Assembly (NCBI GenBank): GCA_023439425.1
Contig: JAEXNZ010000166.1
Location: 1-16,403, forward strand
Source: Pseudomonadota bacterium
GTDB lineage: Bacteria; Pseudomonadota; Gammaproteobacteria; Xanthomonadales; Xanthomonadaceae
DNA length: 16,403 bases
Direction: 5' to 3'
Shown here: positions 1 through 7,446 of the stretch, one piece after another
How positions within the stretch are numbered: position 1 is the stretch's first letter
Layout: each line of letters starts with the position of its first letter
The notes under the pieces: generated by a model
Seen by the model: the letters and a program-made list of their open reading frames with translations, nothing else
Databases searched by the model: none
What the model was told of the DNA's origin: nothing
Program-made: the position numbers and the translations under genes

Positions 1-54
1 CGGCCGGGGGGGGGTGGGGGGGCCCCCCCCCGCCCCCCCCCGGGGGGGGGGCCC
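1..54. other. G/C homopolymer tract at window edge
   Basis: Runs of 9 G, 7 G, 9 C, 9 C and 10 G are separated by single other bases. The tract can fold on itself because G runs face C runs. Nothing like it occurs elsewhere in the window. It may be a contig-end or polymerase artefact rather than natural sequence. No gene is seen in it. Confidence 0.6.
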
Positions 55-68
55 TCAACGCCACCATC

Positions 69-129
69 TAGACGTCCGGGACGGCCAAGGCCCCAAGCCA
101 AGTTAGATGTCCGCGACGGCCGAGGGCCC
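69..129. repeat. Imperfect tandem-like pair of ~25-bp repeats
   Basis: The block at 69-93 recurs with a few changes at 104-129; both hold a TAGAYGTCCG core followed by ACGGCC and a GGCCC end. CACCATC also occurs beside each copy. The function is unknown. The stretch from 55 to 217 holds no gene that I can support. Confidence 0.4.
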
Positions 130-217
130 GCACCATCCAGCAGTTCGTGACGGATTGCCTACCTGCCATCAAGCGATTCTGAGATAGTCAATCCACGCAC
201 GTCTCAATTGGAAACAC

Positions 218-1252
218 ATGCGGCACCCCCAGGAGTTATCCGTCGCGCAGATCACCGCCGTGCTGTCGCAGGCCTACGACGTCCACGCCGAACAGGTCGT
301 GCAGCGCCCGGCCGGTGCCGACGCCGGGGCCACGGTTTACCAGATCGTCGCCCAGGACGGTGCACGCTGGTGGCTGAAGTGCCGCCGCTATGCAGTGGGC
401 GATGCCGTCTGGAACGTGCTGCAGTACCTGCGTAGCGAGTTGCAGCTGACTGAAGTCGCTGCCCCGCAGACCACCCGCAATGGCGCACCGGCCGTACTCG
501 CCGACGGCCTGCAATGGACCCTGTTCCCCTACATCGAAGGTCAATCCGGCTTTGAAGCCGCGCTCTCACGTGAGCAGTGGCACCGGCTCGGGCAGGTGCT
601 GCGCAGTGTGCACGAGGCCGAGGTGCCCGCCGCACTGCTGGCTCCGTTAGCCCAGCCGCAGTTGGAAGAGGAACCAGCGGTGGAGCGGGTGGGGGCGTGG
701 CTGCTCAACGGTGACACCCATTGGACGGTTTCCGATCCGCTGGCCGAGCGTTTCCGCCAATGCTGGCGTCTGTACCGTCCCCTGATCGCCGATGTCTGGC
801 AGCGCTGCGTCAAGCTGCGCGCGCGGCTGGCCGGGCAACCTGCCAGCAAAGTGCTCTGCCACGGCGACGTACACGCCGGCAACGTCCTGCTGCGGCCAGA
901 CGGTGGCCTGTGCCTCATCGACTGGGACGGCATGCTGCGCGCCCCACGCGAATGCGACCTGATGTTCATCGGAGCCGGCGTTGGCGGCCGCTGGGGTCGC
1001 GACGACCCGCCGGGCTTCGCGGAAGGCTACGGCCCTGTCACGCTCGACCCCGTCCGGCTGGCCTGTTACCGTCACTGGCGCATCCTGCACGACATCCAGG
1101 AGTTCCACGACCTGCTGCTGGAACCGGGCGCGGCGGCGCGACCGCCCAGCCAGCGGCTGCAGGCACTGCGTTACATGCAGGACCAGTTCGCCCCGAACAA
1201 CGTAGTAGACGCCGCCGCCCGCAGCTGGGCCGCGGTCAGCACGGCCCCGTAG
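218..1252 (+). CDS. APH-fold phosphotransferase (aminoglycoside phosphotransferase / RdoA-like kinase family)
   Basis: The 344-aa cytoplasmic protein has the kinase-like core of the APH/choline kinase superfamily. Residues 215-222 read HGDVHAGN, the catalytic loop (D217 as base, N222 as metal ligand), and 234-237 read IDWD, the metal-binding DxD-like motif. W51-W52-L-K54 offers the likely ATP-binding lysine. The overall build resembles the RdoA/SrkA stress kinase group and other phosphotransferases of unknown substrate, so antibiotic modification should not be assumed. The start at 218 has only a weak GGAA upstream but leaves a complete fold. The stop TAG is part of the GTAG head of a REP hairpin at 1249. 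It may have been transcribed alone or with the hydrolase 60 bp downstream. The family is confident; the substrate is unknown. Confidence 0.82.
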   Translation: MRHPQELSVAQITAVLSQAYDVHAEQVVQRPAGADAGATVYQIVAQDGARWWLKCRRYAVGDAVWNVLQYLRSELQLTEVAAPQTTRNGAPAVLADGLQWTLFPYIEGQSGFEAALSREQWHRLGQVLRSVHEAEVPAALLAPLAQPQLEEEPAVERVGAWLLNGDTHWTVSDPLAERFRQCWRLYRPLIADVWQRCVKLRARLAGQPASKVLCHGDVHAGNVLLRPDGGLCLIDWDGMLRAPRECDLMFIGAGVGGRWGRDDPPGFAEGYGPVTLDPVRLACYRHWRILHDIQEFHDLLLEPGAAARPPSQRLQALRYMQDQFAPNNVVDAAARSWAAVSTAP

Positions 1253-1271
1253 TGACGCGCCATGCGCGTCA
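1249..1271 (+). repeat. SMAG-type REP hairpin (GTAG head)
   Basis: GTAG at 1249-1252 is followed by TGACGCG, a 5-nt loop (CCATG) and CGCGTCA, a perfect 7-bp stem. This matches the format of SMAG REPs of Stenotrophomonas, which are mobilised in trans by REP-associated tyrosine transposases. The TAG of the head is the stop codon of the upstream phosphotransferase. It is nearly identical to the REP at 2983. Confidence 0.75.
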
Positions 1272-1312
1272 TCGTGGTGCCCAATGACATCACAGACCAA
1301 GGAGGGCAGTGC

Positions 1313-2710
1313 ATGAAGTTGTCAGCCATTCTTCTCACAGCGTTTCTCCTCATCAGCGCCACGACATCCAGCGCCGAAGCGAGCCCAGACCCCACCCCGC
1401 AACAGATACTCGACCACTGGCTGTCCGCCTACAACAGCGGTGAAATCACGCGCCTGCAGTCAGTAATCGCCACCTACAAGATGGAACACAGCGCGCAGCG
1501 CGACATGGAGCTGCGCAGCTCCATGGGGCCGTGGCGGCTGCTGGAAATGAGGTCGAATACGCCCTCCATTGCCGAAGCAATCGTCAGTGTTGAATCCAGC
1601 GAACGCTCGCTGCTGGTGACCGTCAAGGTCGACGCCGCTGATCCCGCCGACGTCAGCTTTTTTCAGATCGAAGGCGTGGAGACACCCGCCGCGTATCTCC
1701 CGAAACGCCTTTCACTTCGCGATCTGAGGGCAGCAGCGAACGAGCGCCTGGATGCACTGGTGGTTTCCGATGCGCTGTCGGGTGCGCTGCTTGTCTCAGA
1801 GCGCGGCAAGGTCGTCTTCCAGTGGTGGGGTGGGCTGGCAGATCGTCAGGCGAAGCTGGCCATCACGCCGGAGACGCAATTCCGCATTGCGTCGTTGAAC
1901 AAAATGTTCACTGCAGTGGCGGTGCTTCAGCTGGTGCAGGACGGAAAGCTGTCATTGAACGACAGCATCCGTCGCCATCTTCCCGACTACCCGGACCCAG
2001 CCATCGCCGAGTCGATCACGATCCGCCAGTTGCTGAACCACACCAGCGGGTTGGGTGACATCTTCGGCGATGACTTCAGCAGCTACTCGCAGAGGCTGAA
2101 GACTCATTCGGACTACATCGCGCACTTTGGGAAGCGCGCGCCCGAGCACGCGCCTGGCGCACAGGATGGCTATTCGAACTATGGCTACGTGGTGCTGGGT
2201 GCGATCATCGAGGCGGTGAGCGGACAGTCCTATTACGACTATATCCAGAAGCACATCTACGCCCCGGCGGGCATGACCTCCACCGGTTCGGACCCCGAGT
2301 CAATTCTCGTGGTTGGACGGGTAGTGCCTTATACGAAGGTGGATGGCCAATGGAAGGTCGAGTCCGCGTCACTCCCCTGGCGTGGCACAGCGGCAGGTGG
2401 TGGCTACAGCACGATCGGCGACCTGCGGCGGTTTGGTGACGCGCTGTTGCGTGGTGATCTGGTCTCCCCCGCGCTGCTGGAACAAGCCACGTCCCCCCAG
2501 AATCACAAGGCCTGGTACGGTTACGGGTTCATGGTCAGCGGCGAGGACGCAACACGGCAGTTTGGGCATGAAGGCGGGGCGTCGGGTGCCAACGCTGCGT
2601 TCGTGGTGATCCCGAGCAGGCAGTATGTGGTCATTGGACTCAGCAACAACGACCCTGACGCGATGGAGAATGCAGTCAACTTCCTCGCGCGGCGGCTGCC
2701 GCTGGAGTAG
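1313..2710 (+). CDS. Secreted serine hydrolase, beta-lactamase / class C penicillin-binding family
   Basis: The protein has 465 aa. The start at 1313 is chosen because AAGGAGG lies just upstream and the protein then begins with a clear signal peptide (charged MK, hydrophobic residues 4-16, probable cleavage after AEA near 23). Residues 25-130 form an N-terminal domain without a recognised motif. Residues from about 145 are the beta-lactamase fold: SLNK at 194-197 (nucleophile S194 and K197), YSN at 287-289, and HEG at 419-421 in the place of the KTG box. This set is typical of the esterase EstB / D-aminopeptidase / AmpC-like family (Pfam Beta-lactamase, PF00144), which acts in the periplasm. 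An esterase or peptidase role is more likely than antibiotic hydrolysis. The small membrane gene follows after 3 bp, probably in the same operon. Confidence 0.88.
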   Translation: MKLSAILLTAFLLISATTSSAEASPDPTPQQILDHWLSAYNSGEITRLQSVIATYKMEHSAQRDMELRSSMGPWRLLEMRSNTPSIAEAIVSVESSERSLLVTVKVDAADPADVSFFQIEGVETPAAYLPKRLSLRDLRAAANERLDALVVSDALSGALLVSERGKVVFQWWGGLADRQAKLAITPETQFRIASLNKMFTAVAVLQLVQDGKLSLNDSIRRHLPDYPDPAIAESITIRQLLNHTSGLGDIFGDDFSSYSQRLKTHSDYIAHFGKRAPEHAPGAQDGYSNYGYVVLGAIIEAVSGQSYYDYIQKHIYAPAGMTSTGSDPESILVVGRVVPYTKVDGQWKVESASLPWRGTAAGGGYSTIGDLRRFGDALLRGDLVSPALLEQATSPQNHKAWYGYGFMVSGEDATRQFGHEGGASGANAAFVVIPSRQYVVIGLSNNDPDAMENAVNFLARRLPLE

Positions 2711-2713
2711 GCG

Positions 2714-2986
2714 GTGTCCGTGATGAAGCCGCTCTGGCGTGTGCTTGTCGCCGTGTCGGTGCTGTGTGGTGTGACTTCGGCGTGGCTGCTTTTCACCAGC
2801 GGTGCCGGCGCAGGGATGCTCGCGGCGGCACAGTTGTTCGTGCTGGGTGCACTTGCTGCAGGGGGAAGCGCCGGGGTTGCGGCTGTCGTGGGTGACACCC
2901 GCAAACAATGCACCGGGATTGCACTGCTGGCTGGTTACGGACTGGCGTTGCTGGCATTCCTGCTTGGAATAGGCAACGTCCGGTAG
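2714..2986 (+). CDS. Small membrane protein of unknown function
   Basis: The protein has 90 aa if started at GTG 2714, which sits 6 nt after GGAG; an ATG at 2723 would give 87 aa. I see three hydrophobic segments, at about residues 9-28, 34-56 and 66-86, with a short charged loop (GDTRKQC) between the second and third. It is an inner-membrane protein with no family that I recognise. It begins 3 bp after the serine hydrolase stop, so the two are probably co-transcribed, and it could be a partner of that enzyme. Its TAG stop belongs to the GTAG head of the REP at 2983, which suggests that REP insertion may have set the present C-terminus. Confidence 0.6.
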   Translation: MSVMKPLWRVLVAVSVLCGVTSAWLLFTSGAGAGMLAAAQLFVLGALAAGGSAGVAAVVGDTRKQCTGIALLAGYGLALLAFLLGIGNVR

Positions 2987-3006
2987 TGACGCGTCATGCG
3001 CGTCAC
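2983..3006 (+). repeat. SMAG-type REP hairpin (GTAG head)
   Basis: GTAG at 2983-2986, then an 8-bp stem (GTGACGCG with CGCGTCAC, the first G shared with GTAG) around the loop TCATG, followed by TTTT. It differs from the REP at 1249 at one loop base and the last base. It may also act as a weak transcription terminator because of the T run. It contains stop codons read on both strands. Confidence 0.75.
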
Positions 3007-3185
3007 TTTTGATCACCCCATACCCACAGTCCGGCTGGCACCTTAGCGGAGGACAAGCGGGCGCGTTTTCTAGCTCGGCCTCGGCGCATCAACAGGTCAA
3101 TAGGGTTGGGGGAATCCGGCGGCAACAGGGCGTCGAGCGTGTGAAGCAGTTCGAGTGCCCGCAGGCATCGAATGACATTCAGAGC
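3003..3185 (-). pseudogene. Remnant of a HipB-like XRE-family regulator (C-terminal part)
   Basis: Translating the minus strand from 3185 gives about 60 codons without a stop: ALNVIRCLRALELLHTLDAL, then a Pro-rich link, then DLLMRRGRARKRARL and a tail ending WVWGDQK. From memory this is the C-terminal layout of HipB-like HTH regulators, where a helix with LRALGLLD is followed by PxPLxLLKLRGRxRxRA and a Trp-rich end. The DNA-binding N-terminal half is absent and no start codon or RBS is present. A REP lies just beyond its 5' edge (3208-3230), and its stop lies inside the REP at 2983. No hipA-like toxin gene remains nearby. The family call is by eye only. Confidence 0.42.
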
Positions 3186-3207
3186 GCCTGAGTACCAAGC
3201 ACCGCGA

Positions 3208-3230
3208 AGCCACGCAGGGCGTGGCTCTAC
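3208..3230 (-). repeat. SMAG-type REP hairpin on the minus strand
   Basis: Read on the minus strand it is GTAG, then AGCCACGC, loop CCT, GCGTGGCT: an 8-bp perfect stem with a 3-nt loop. GTAGAGCC is the usual opening of many S. maltophilia SMAG copies. It lies between the regulator remnant and the 3' end of the transporter gene and faces the REP at 2983. Confidence 0.75.
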
Positions 3231-3260
3231 GGGGTTGTTCAGCGCCTTGTGTTCCCGGCG

Positions 3261-4187
3261 TTATTCCGGATGGGCGGCCTGGGTGGCGGCGTTGGAGGCG
3301 GCGCGGCGGGCCAGCACCGCCTCGCGGTGGGCGATGTAGGCGTTGGCACCGAGAATGATGCTGGCCCCGATCACGGTGTAACGATCAATCGTTTCGTTGA
3401 ACAGCAACCAGCCGAGCAGGGTTACCAGCGGCAACTGCATGAAGCTGATCGGGGTCAGCGCGGAGACCTCGCCCAGGCGCAGGGCCCGGGTCCACAGCAG
3501 CTGGCCTACGGTGCCCAGCACGCCGGTTGCCGCCAGCCAGACCCAGGCGATGCCGGTCGGCCACACCCAGGTGAACAGCGCCGGCACCAGCGACAGCGGC
3601 ACCCAGAACACATAGGTGTACAGCACCACGGTGTCGGCACCGTCCACACGGGTGAGCTGCTTGATCTGGATTGCCACCAGGGAACTCAACAAGGCGGCCA
3701 GCACTGCGACCAACACGCCTGGGGTAAACGAGTCCGCACCTGGGCGCACGATGATCAGCACGCCGATGAAGCCGCACGCCACCGCCGCCCAGCGTCGCAC
3801 GCGGACCACTTCGCCCAGCAGCAACACCGCGGCGATGGTCACGAACAACGGTGTGGCATACGAAAGCGAAATCGCCTGCGAGATCGGTAGATGGCCAATC
3901 GCCCAGAACGCGCAGAGCATCGAGGCCAGCCCGATCAGGCTGCGCAGCAGATAACGCGGCAGCTGCTGGGTACGGAAGACCTTCGGCCCCGAACGCAGCA
4001 GCATCGGCAGCAAGGCCACCAAGCCGAACGCGTTGCGGAAGAACGCCACTTCCTGGGTCGGCACGTGCGCGGTGGCGTAGCGGATGGCGATGGCCATCAG
4101 GCCAAACGCCATCGTGCTGCCCAGCATCAGCAGCGCCGCCCGCATCGGAGTGGGGGCGGCCAGGGCTGGCGGGGCGGGGCTCACCAC
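3261..4187 (-). CDS. EamA/DMT-family transporter (RhaT/PecM-like permease)
   Basis: The 308-aa protein has about ten hydrophobic helices arranged as two repeats of the EamA domain: roughly residues 15-150 and 160-295. Typical EamA phrases are visible, such as the conserved FFRNAFGLVALLP near 50-62 and LLWTRALRLGEVSAL in the second half. These proteins export small metabolites through the inner membrane; the substrate cannot be read from sequence. The start is a GTG at 4187 or the next GTG at 4184; the latter makes a GTGA overlap with the murB stop, which suggests translational coupling. It is the last gene of the five-gene minus-strand run and is followed by a REP. Confidence 0.82.
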   Translation of the reverse strand: MVSPAPPALAAPTPMRAALLMLGSTMAFGLMAIAIRYATAHVPTQEVAFFRNAFGLVALLPMLLRSGPKVFRTQQLPRYLLRSLIGLASMLCAFWAIGHLPISQAISLSYATPLFVTIAAVLLLGEVVRVRRWAAVACGFIGVLIIVRPGADSFTPGVLVAVLAALLSSLVAIQIKQLTRVDGADTVVLYTYVFWVPLSLVPALFTWVWPTGIAWVWLAATGVLGTVGQLLWTRALRLGEVSALTPISFMQLPLVTLLGWLLFNETIDRYTVIGASIILGANAYIAHREAVLARRAASNAATQAAHPE

Positions 4188-5239
4188 TGTGCGCCGATCA
4201 GGCGCGGCTCGGGTTCAATGGGCACGCCGAACTTCTCCAGCACCGAAGCGGAAATGCGCCGGGCCAGATCCAGCAGTTGGCCGCCGGTAGCGTTGCCGTG
4301 GTTCACCAGCACCAACGCATGGCTCGGAGCCACGCCGGCGTCACCGTCGCGGTAGCCCTTCCAGCCGCAGGCTTCGATCATCCACGCCGCCGACACCTTG
4401 CGGTGGGTGTCCTGCGCGGCCGGGTACACCGGAATGTCCGGGTACTGCTGCAGCAGCACGTCCACCTGGTCCAACGGCAGCACCGGGTTCTTGAAGAAGC
4501 TGCCGGCGTTGCCCAGCACGTCCGGGTCGGGCAGCTTGCGGCGGCGGATTGCGATCACTGCGTTGGCCACATCAGCGGCCACCGGCAGTTCCACACCCAT
4601 CGCCTGCATTTCCTCGGCAATGCCGGCATAGCCCACGCGCAGGTCGTGCAGCAGCGGCAGGCGCAGTTCAATGGCAGTGATCAGGTAGCGGTCCGGTTCG
4701 TGCTTGAACAGGCTGTCGCGGTAGCCGAACTGGCAGGCCTCGGCCTCCAGCCGCACCCATGCCTGCTCGGCACGGTCCCACGCTTCCACCGCGTTGATGA
4801 ACTCGTCCACCTGCACGCCGTACGCGCCGATGTTCTGGATCGGCGCGGCACCGGCGGTGCCGGGAATCAGGGCCAGATTCTCCAGCCCGGAAAGACCATT
4901 CTGCAGCGACCACATCACCAGCCCGTGCCAGTTCACTCCGGCCCCGGCGCGCACCACGGTGTGGTCGGCACGGTGCTCCAGCGCGGTGATCTCGCGGTTG
5001 GCGAACACCAGCACGGTGCCCGGCACATCGTCGGCAATCGGCACATTGCTGCCGGCACCCAGCACCAGCAGCGGCTTGCCACTTACCTCAGGCAGGGCCA
5101 GTACTTCCGGCAGCAGGGTGACGTCGTGCAGTTCCAGCAGGCGCTCGGCGCTGGCGTCGACATGGAAGGTGTTCAACGCCTTCAGCGAGGCGTTTTCGGT
5201 CAGCGTCCAGGCGGTCATGGCAGGCATTGCGTCACTCAT
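4181..5239 (-). CDS. murB: UDP-N-acetylenolpyruvoylglucosamine reductase (MurB, type I)
   Basis: The 352-aa cytoplasmic FAD enzyme reduces UDP-GlcNAc-enolpyruvate to UDP-MurNAc with NADPH in peptidoglycan synthesis. NTFHVDA (23-29) and LGAGSNVPI (60-68) belong to the FAD-binding domain. GLENLALIPGTAGAAPIQNI (118-137) is the family signature. GNAGSFFKNP (243-252) carries the proton-donating serine S247. IEPEPRLIG near 341-349 supplies the conserved C-terminal glutamate. The length matches the E. coli-type enzyme rather than the shorter type II. The start at 5239 is chosen because it gives an ATGA overlap with the pyrD stop and removes a 20-residue upstream extension without family match. It is part of the pyrD-murB-EamA run. 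Confidence 0.95.
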   Translation of the reverse strand: MSDAMPAMTAWTLTENASLKALNTFHVDASAERLLELHDVTLLPEVLALPEVSGKPLLVLGAGSNVPIADDVPGTVLVFANREITALEHRADHTVVRAGAGVNWHGLVMWSLQNGLSGLENLALIPGTAGAAPIQNIGAYGVQVDEFINAVEAWDRAEQAWVRLEAEACQFGYRDSLFKHEPDRYLITAIELRLPLLHDLRVGYAGIAEEMQAMGVELPVAADVANAVIAIRRRKLPDPDVLGNAGSFFKNPVLPLDQVDVLLQQYPDIPVYPAAQDTHRKVSAAWMIEACGWKGYRDGDAGVAPSHALVLVNHGNATGGQLLDLARRISASVLEKFGVPIEPEPRLIGAQW

Positions 5240-6291
5240 AGGGGAGCCACCGCGCCACGGCTGGGGGCTTCGCGTCGTCGGCGGATCGCTTCCACGCACT
5301 CATGCACCAGCGCCGGGCCACGGAAGATCAGTCCGCTGTAGCACTGCACCAGTGCCGCACCGGCGGCCATCTTGGCCACCGCATCGGCACCGGACAGAAT
5401 GCCGCCCACGCCGATCAGCGGCACCGATTCCGGCAGGCGCGCGCGCAGGCGGCGCAGCACCAGCGTGCTCTGGCTGATCAGCGGTGCACCGGAAAGGCCG
5501 CCGGCTTCCGACGCCAGCGGGCTGCCGGCGATCAGGCTGCGGTCCACCGTGGTGTTGGTGGCAATCACGCCGTCGACGTTCAATTCGCCAAGGACGCGGG
5601 CGGCGGCGTCGATGTCGCGGTCGCTCAGGTCCGGAGCCACCTTCACCAGCATCGGCACGCGGCGGCCGTGCTGGGCGGCCAGCGCTTCCTGGCTGTCGCG
5701 CAGCTGCGAGATCAGCTGGCGCAGCGCCGTTTCTTCCTGCAGCTCGCGCAGGCCGGCGGTGTTCGGCGACGAGATGTTCACCGTGATGTAGTCGGCCAGC
5801 GGATACACCTTCTGCAGGCAGTGGTGGTAATCGTCGAACGCATTTTCGTTCGGCGTGTCTTTGTTCTTGCCGATGTTGATGCCCAGCAGCCCAGTGCGGC
5901 GGCGGCTGCGTTCTACGTTGCGCACCAGCGCGTCCACGCCCGCATTGTTGAAGCCCATGCGGTTGATGATGGCCTGCTGCTCCGGCAGCCGGAACAACCG
6001 CGGCTTCGGGTTGCCTTCCTGCGGGCGCGGGGTGATCGTGCCGATCTCCACGAAGCCAAACCCCAGCGCGAACAGTGCATCGATGTGGTCGCCGTTCTTG
6101 TCCAGCCCGGCGGCCAGGCCAACCGGGTTGGGGAAGCGCAGCCCGAACACATTCGTGGGCAGTGGCGCGGAGCGGGCAGCCAGCAGCGGCGTGGTGCCGG
6201 TGCGGTAGGCCATGTCCAGCGCGCTCAGGGTCAGGCCGTGGGCGCGTTCGGCATCAAGCGAGAAGAGCAGGGGACGGGCAAGCGAATACAT
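5236..6291 (-). CDS. pyrD: Dihydroorotate dehydrogenase (quinone), class 2
   Basis: The 351-aa FMN enzyme of pyrimidine synthesis oxidises dihydroorotate to orotate and passes electrons to ubiquinone. The N-terminal amphipathic stretch (residues 1-30) is the membrane-associated quinone tunnel of class 2 enzymes. PVGLAAGLDKNG (56-67), GTITPRPQEGNPKPRLFRL (84-102), MGFNNAG (112-118) and NISSPNT (172-178, catalytic S175 as in E. coli) are all present. ATNTT (245-249), GGLSGAPL (264-271) and VGGILSG (295-301) bind substrate and FMN phosphate. It starts 9 nt after the methyltransferase stop and overlaps murB by 4 nt, so it is inside an operon. Confidence 0.96.
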   Translation of the reverse strand: MYSLARPLLFSLDAERAHGLTLSALDMAYRTGTTPLLAARSAPLPTNVFGLRFPNPVGLAAGLDKNGDHIDALFALGFGFVEIGTITPRPQEGNPKPRLFRLPEQQAIINRMGFNNAGVDALVRNVERSRRRTGLLGINIGKNKDTPNENAFDDYHHCLQKVYPLADYITVNISSPNTAGLRELQEETALRQLISQLRDSQEALAAQHGRRVPMLVKVAPDLSDRDIDAAARVLGELNVDGVIATNTTVDRSLIAGSPLASEAGGLSGAPLISQSTLVLRRLRARLPESVPLIGVGGILSGADAVAKMAAGAALVQCYSGLIFRGPALVHECVEAIRRRREAPSRGAVAPL

Positions 6292-6300
6292 AGGGTCCAG

Positions 6301-7071
6301 TCAGTCCAGCGTGCCGATGAAGGCACGGGTTTGATACTCGAAGGCAATGCGACCGTCGACCGCGTGTGCGTCGAACAGCTGTTGCAGGGCCACCAGCATC
6401 GGCGCGTGGCGCGGATGCTCCGGCGGCGGTGCGTACGAGGAAGAAAGCAGCCGGCCACGCAGGCCGTCGGCATCCATGTGCTGCACGTTGGGGAAACTCG
6501 CCATGGCACGGAAACCCTTTCCGAACCAGGCTTTCATGGTGGCATCGTCCTGGTAGCGTTCGGCCACTTCGGTGTAATCGGTGCCGAACTCCAGCAGCAG
6601 CTGTTCGTAGCCGATCAGGAACGGCGACGAATCCAGCAGGCGCGAATTCCAGAACACCAGTGCCTGTCCACCCGGATGCAGGATGCGCCGCCATTCGGTG
6701 CGCACTGCCTCCATGTCAAACCAGTGGAAGGCCTGCGCCGCGCTGACCAGACCCACGCTGTCGTCGGCCAGGGTGGTGGCTTCGGCGGTGCCGTCCACCA
6801 GCTTCAGGCGCAGATAGTCGGGGCTGAGCCAAGCGTCGGCGGCGTTGCGCATGGCCGCGTTTGGTTCCACCGCGATCACCGGGTGGCCGGCGGCCAGGAA
6901 CAGCCGGGTGGAGATGCCGGTGCCGGCTCCGATGTCGGCCACCAGCGTTTCGGTGGGCACGCCCATGTCGTGGTGCAGCCAGTCCAGCAGGGCCGGCGGG
7001 TAGCCCGGCCGATAGCGGACATAGTCCGCCACGCGGTTGCTGAAACGCTCGGTCGCGTCGGAAGGGCTCAT
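6301..7071 (-). CDS. Class I SAM-dependent methyltransferase
   Basis: The 256-aa cytoplasmic protein has SAM-binding motif I DIGAGTG at residues 46-52, an acidic residue at the end of strand 2 (E69 in AVEPN), and SAAQAFHWF at 110-118, the motif seen in the Methyltransf_11/25 group related to yeast Tmt1 (trans-aconitate methyltransferase). The substrate cannot be named. The start at 7071 is chosen over a 15-residue upstream extension because it begins at the typical first helix (ATERFSNRVADYVRYRPGYP) and leaves a 7-nt gap after the preceding gene. It is in the five-gene run upstream of pyrD. Confidence 0.85.
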   Translation of the reverse strand: MSPSDATERFSNRVADYVRYRPGYPPALLDWLHHDMGVPTETLVADIGAGTGISTRLFLAAGHPVIAVEPNAAMRNAADAWLSPDYLRLKLVDGTAEATTLADDSVGLVSAAQAFHWFDMEAVRTEWRRILHPGGQALVFWNSRLLDSSPFLIGYEQLLLEFGTDYTEVAERYQDDATMKAWFGKGFRAMASFPNVQHMDADGLRGRLLSSSYAPPPEHPRHAPMLVALQQLFDAHAVDGRIAFEYQTRAFIGTLD

Positions 7072-7078
7072 GCGCACC

Positions 7079-7363
7079 TCATGAATAGTTGGGGACCATC
7101 CACAACAGTCCGCCAATGAACAGCACGAACAGCAGAATGCCCAGCAGGCACAACCCCACCATCAGGTAGCCCATGATCAGTCCGGCCAGGGCCATGCCGT
7201 CGCCTTCCTGGGTGCCCGCGCTGCGGCGGATTTCCCCGCGGGCCATGTGCCCGGTGATGATCGCCACAATGCTGCCCAGCGCGGGCAGGGCGGTCCAGCC
7301 CAGAATGCCGGCGATCAGGCTGATCAGGGCCATGGTGTTGGTTTGACGTACGGGCAGGTTCAT
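7079..7363 (-). CDS. DUF4190-like small membrane protein
   Basis: The 94-aa protein has two hydrophobic blocks, about residues 12-38 and 57-90 (the second may be two helices), joined by a polar loop with HMARGEIRRS, and the GMALAGLIMGYL phrase. This is the pattern of DUF4190 proteins (from memory: LISLIxGILGW, GSIVAIIxGHxARxEIRRS, GDGxALAGLILGY). Function is unknown. A strong RBS (GGAGG, 7 nt before ATG) supports the start. It is the first gene of the minus-strand run leading to pyrD and murB, so the promoter of that run should lie between 7364 and 7446. Confidence 0.83.
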   Translation of the reverse strand: MNLPVRQTNTMALISLIAGILGWTALPALGSIVAIITGHMARGEIRRSAGTQEGDGMALAGLIMGYLMVGLCLLGILLFVLFIGGLLWMVPNYS

Positions 7364-7446
7364 CCGGGTCCTCCATGGCAGGACCTACATGATAGAGCCT
7401 GACTGGGGTTTAGCCCATCAAAACCGCCGGAATTCCGACGCAGGTC

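Noticed and set aside
3851..5341. 496-codon plus-strand frame opposite the transporter and murB
   Set aside because: His, Gln and Arg-rich shadow of the well-supported minus-strand genes; typical of high-GC DNA.
5302..7119. 605-codon plus-strand frame opposite pyrD and the methyltransferase
   Set aside because: Shadow frame; the minus strand carries clear catalytic motifs throughout.
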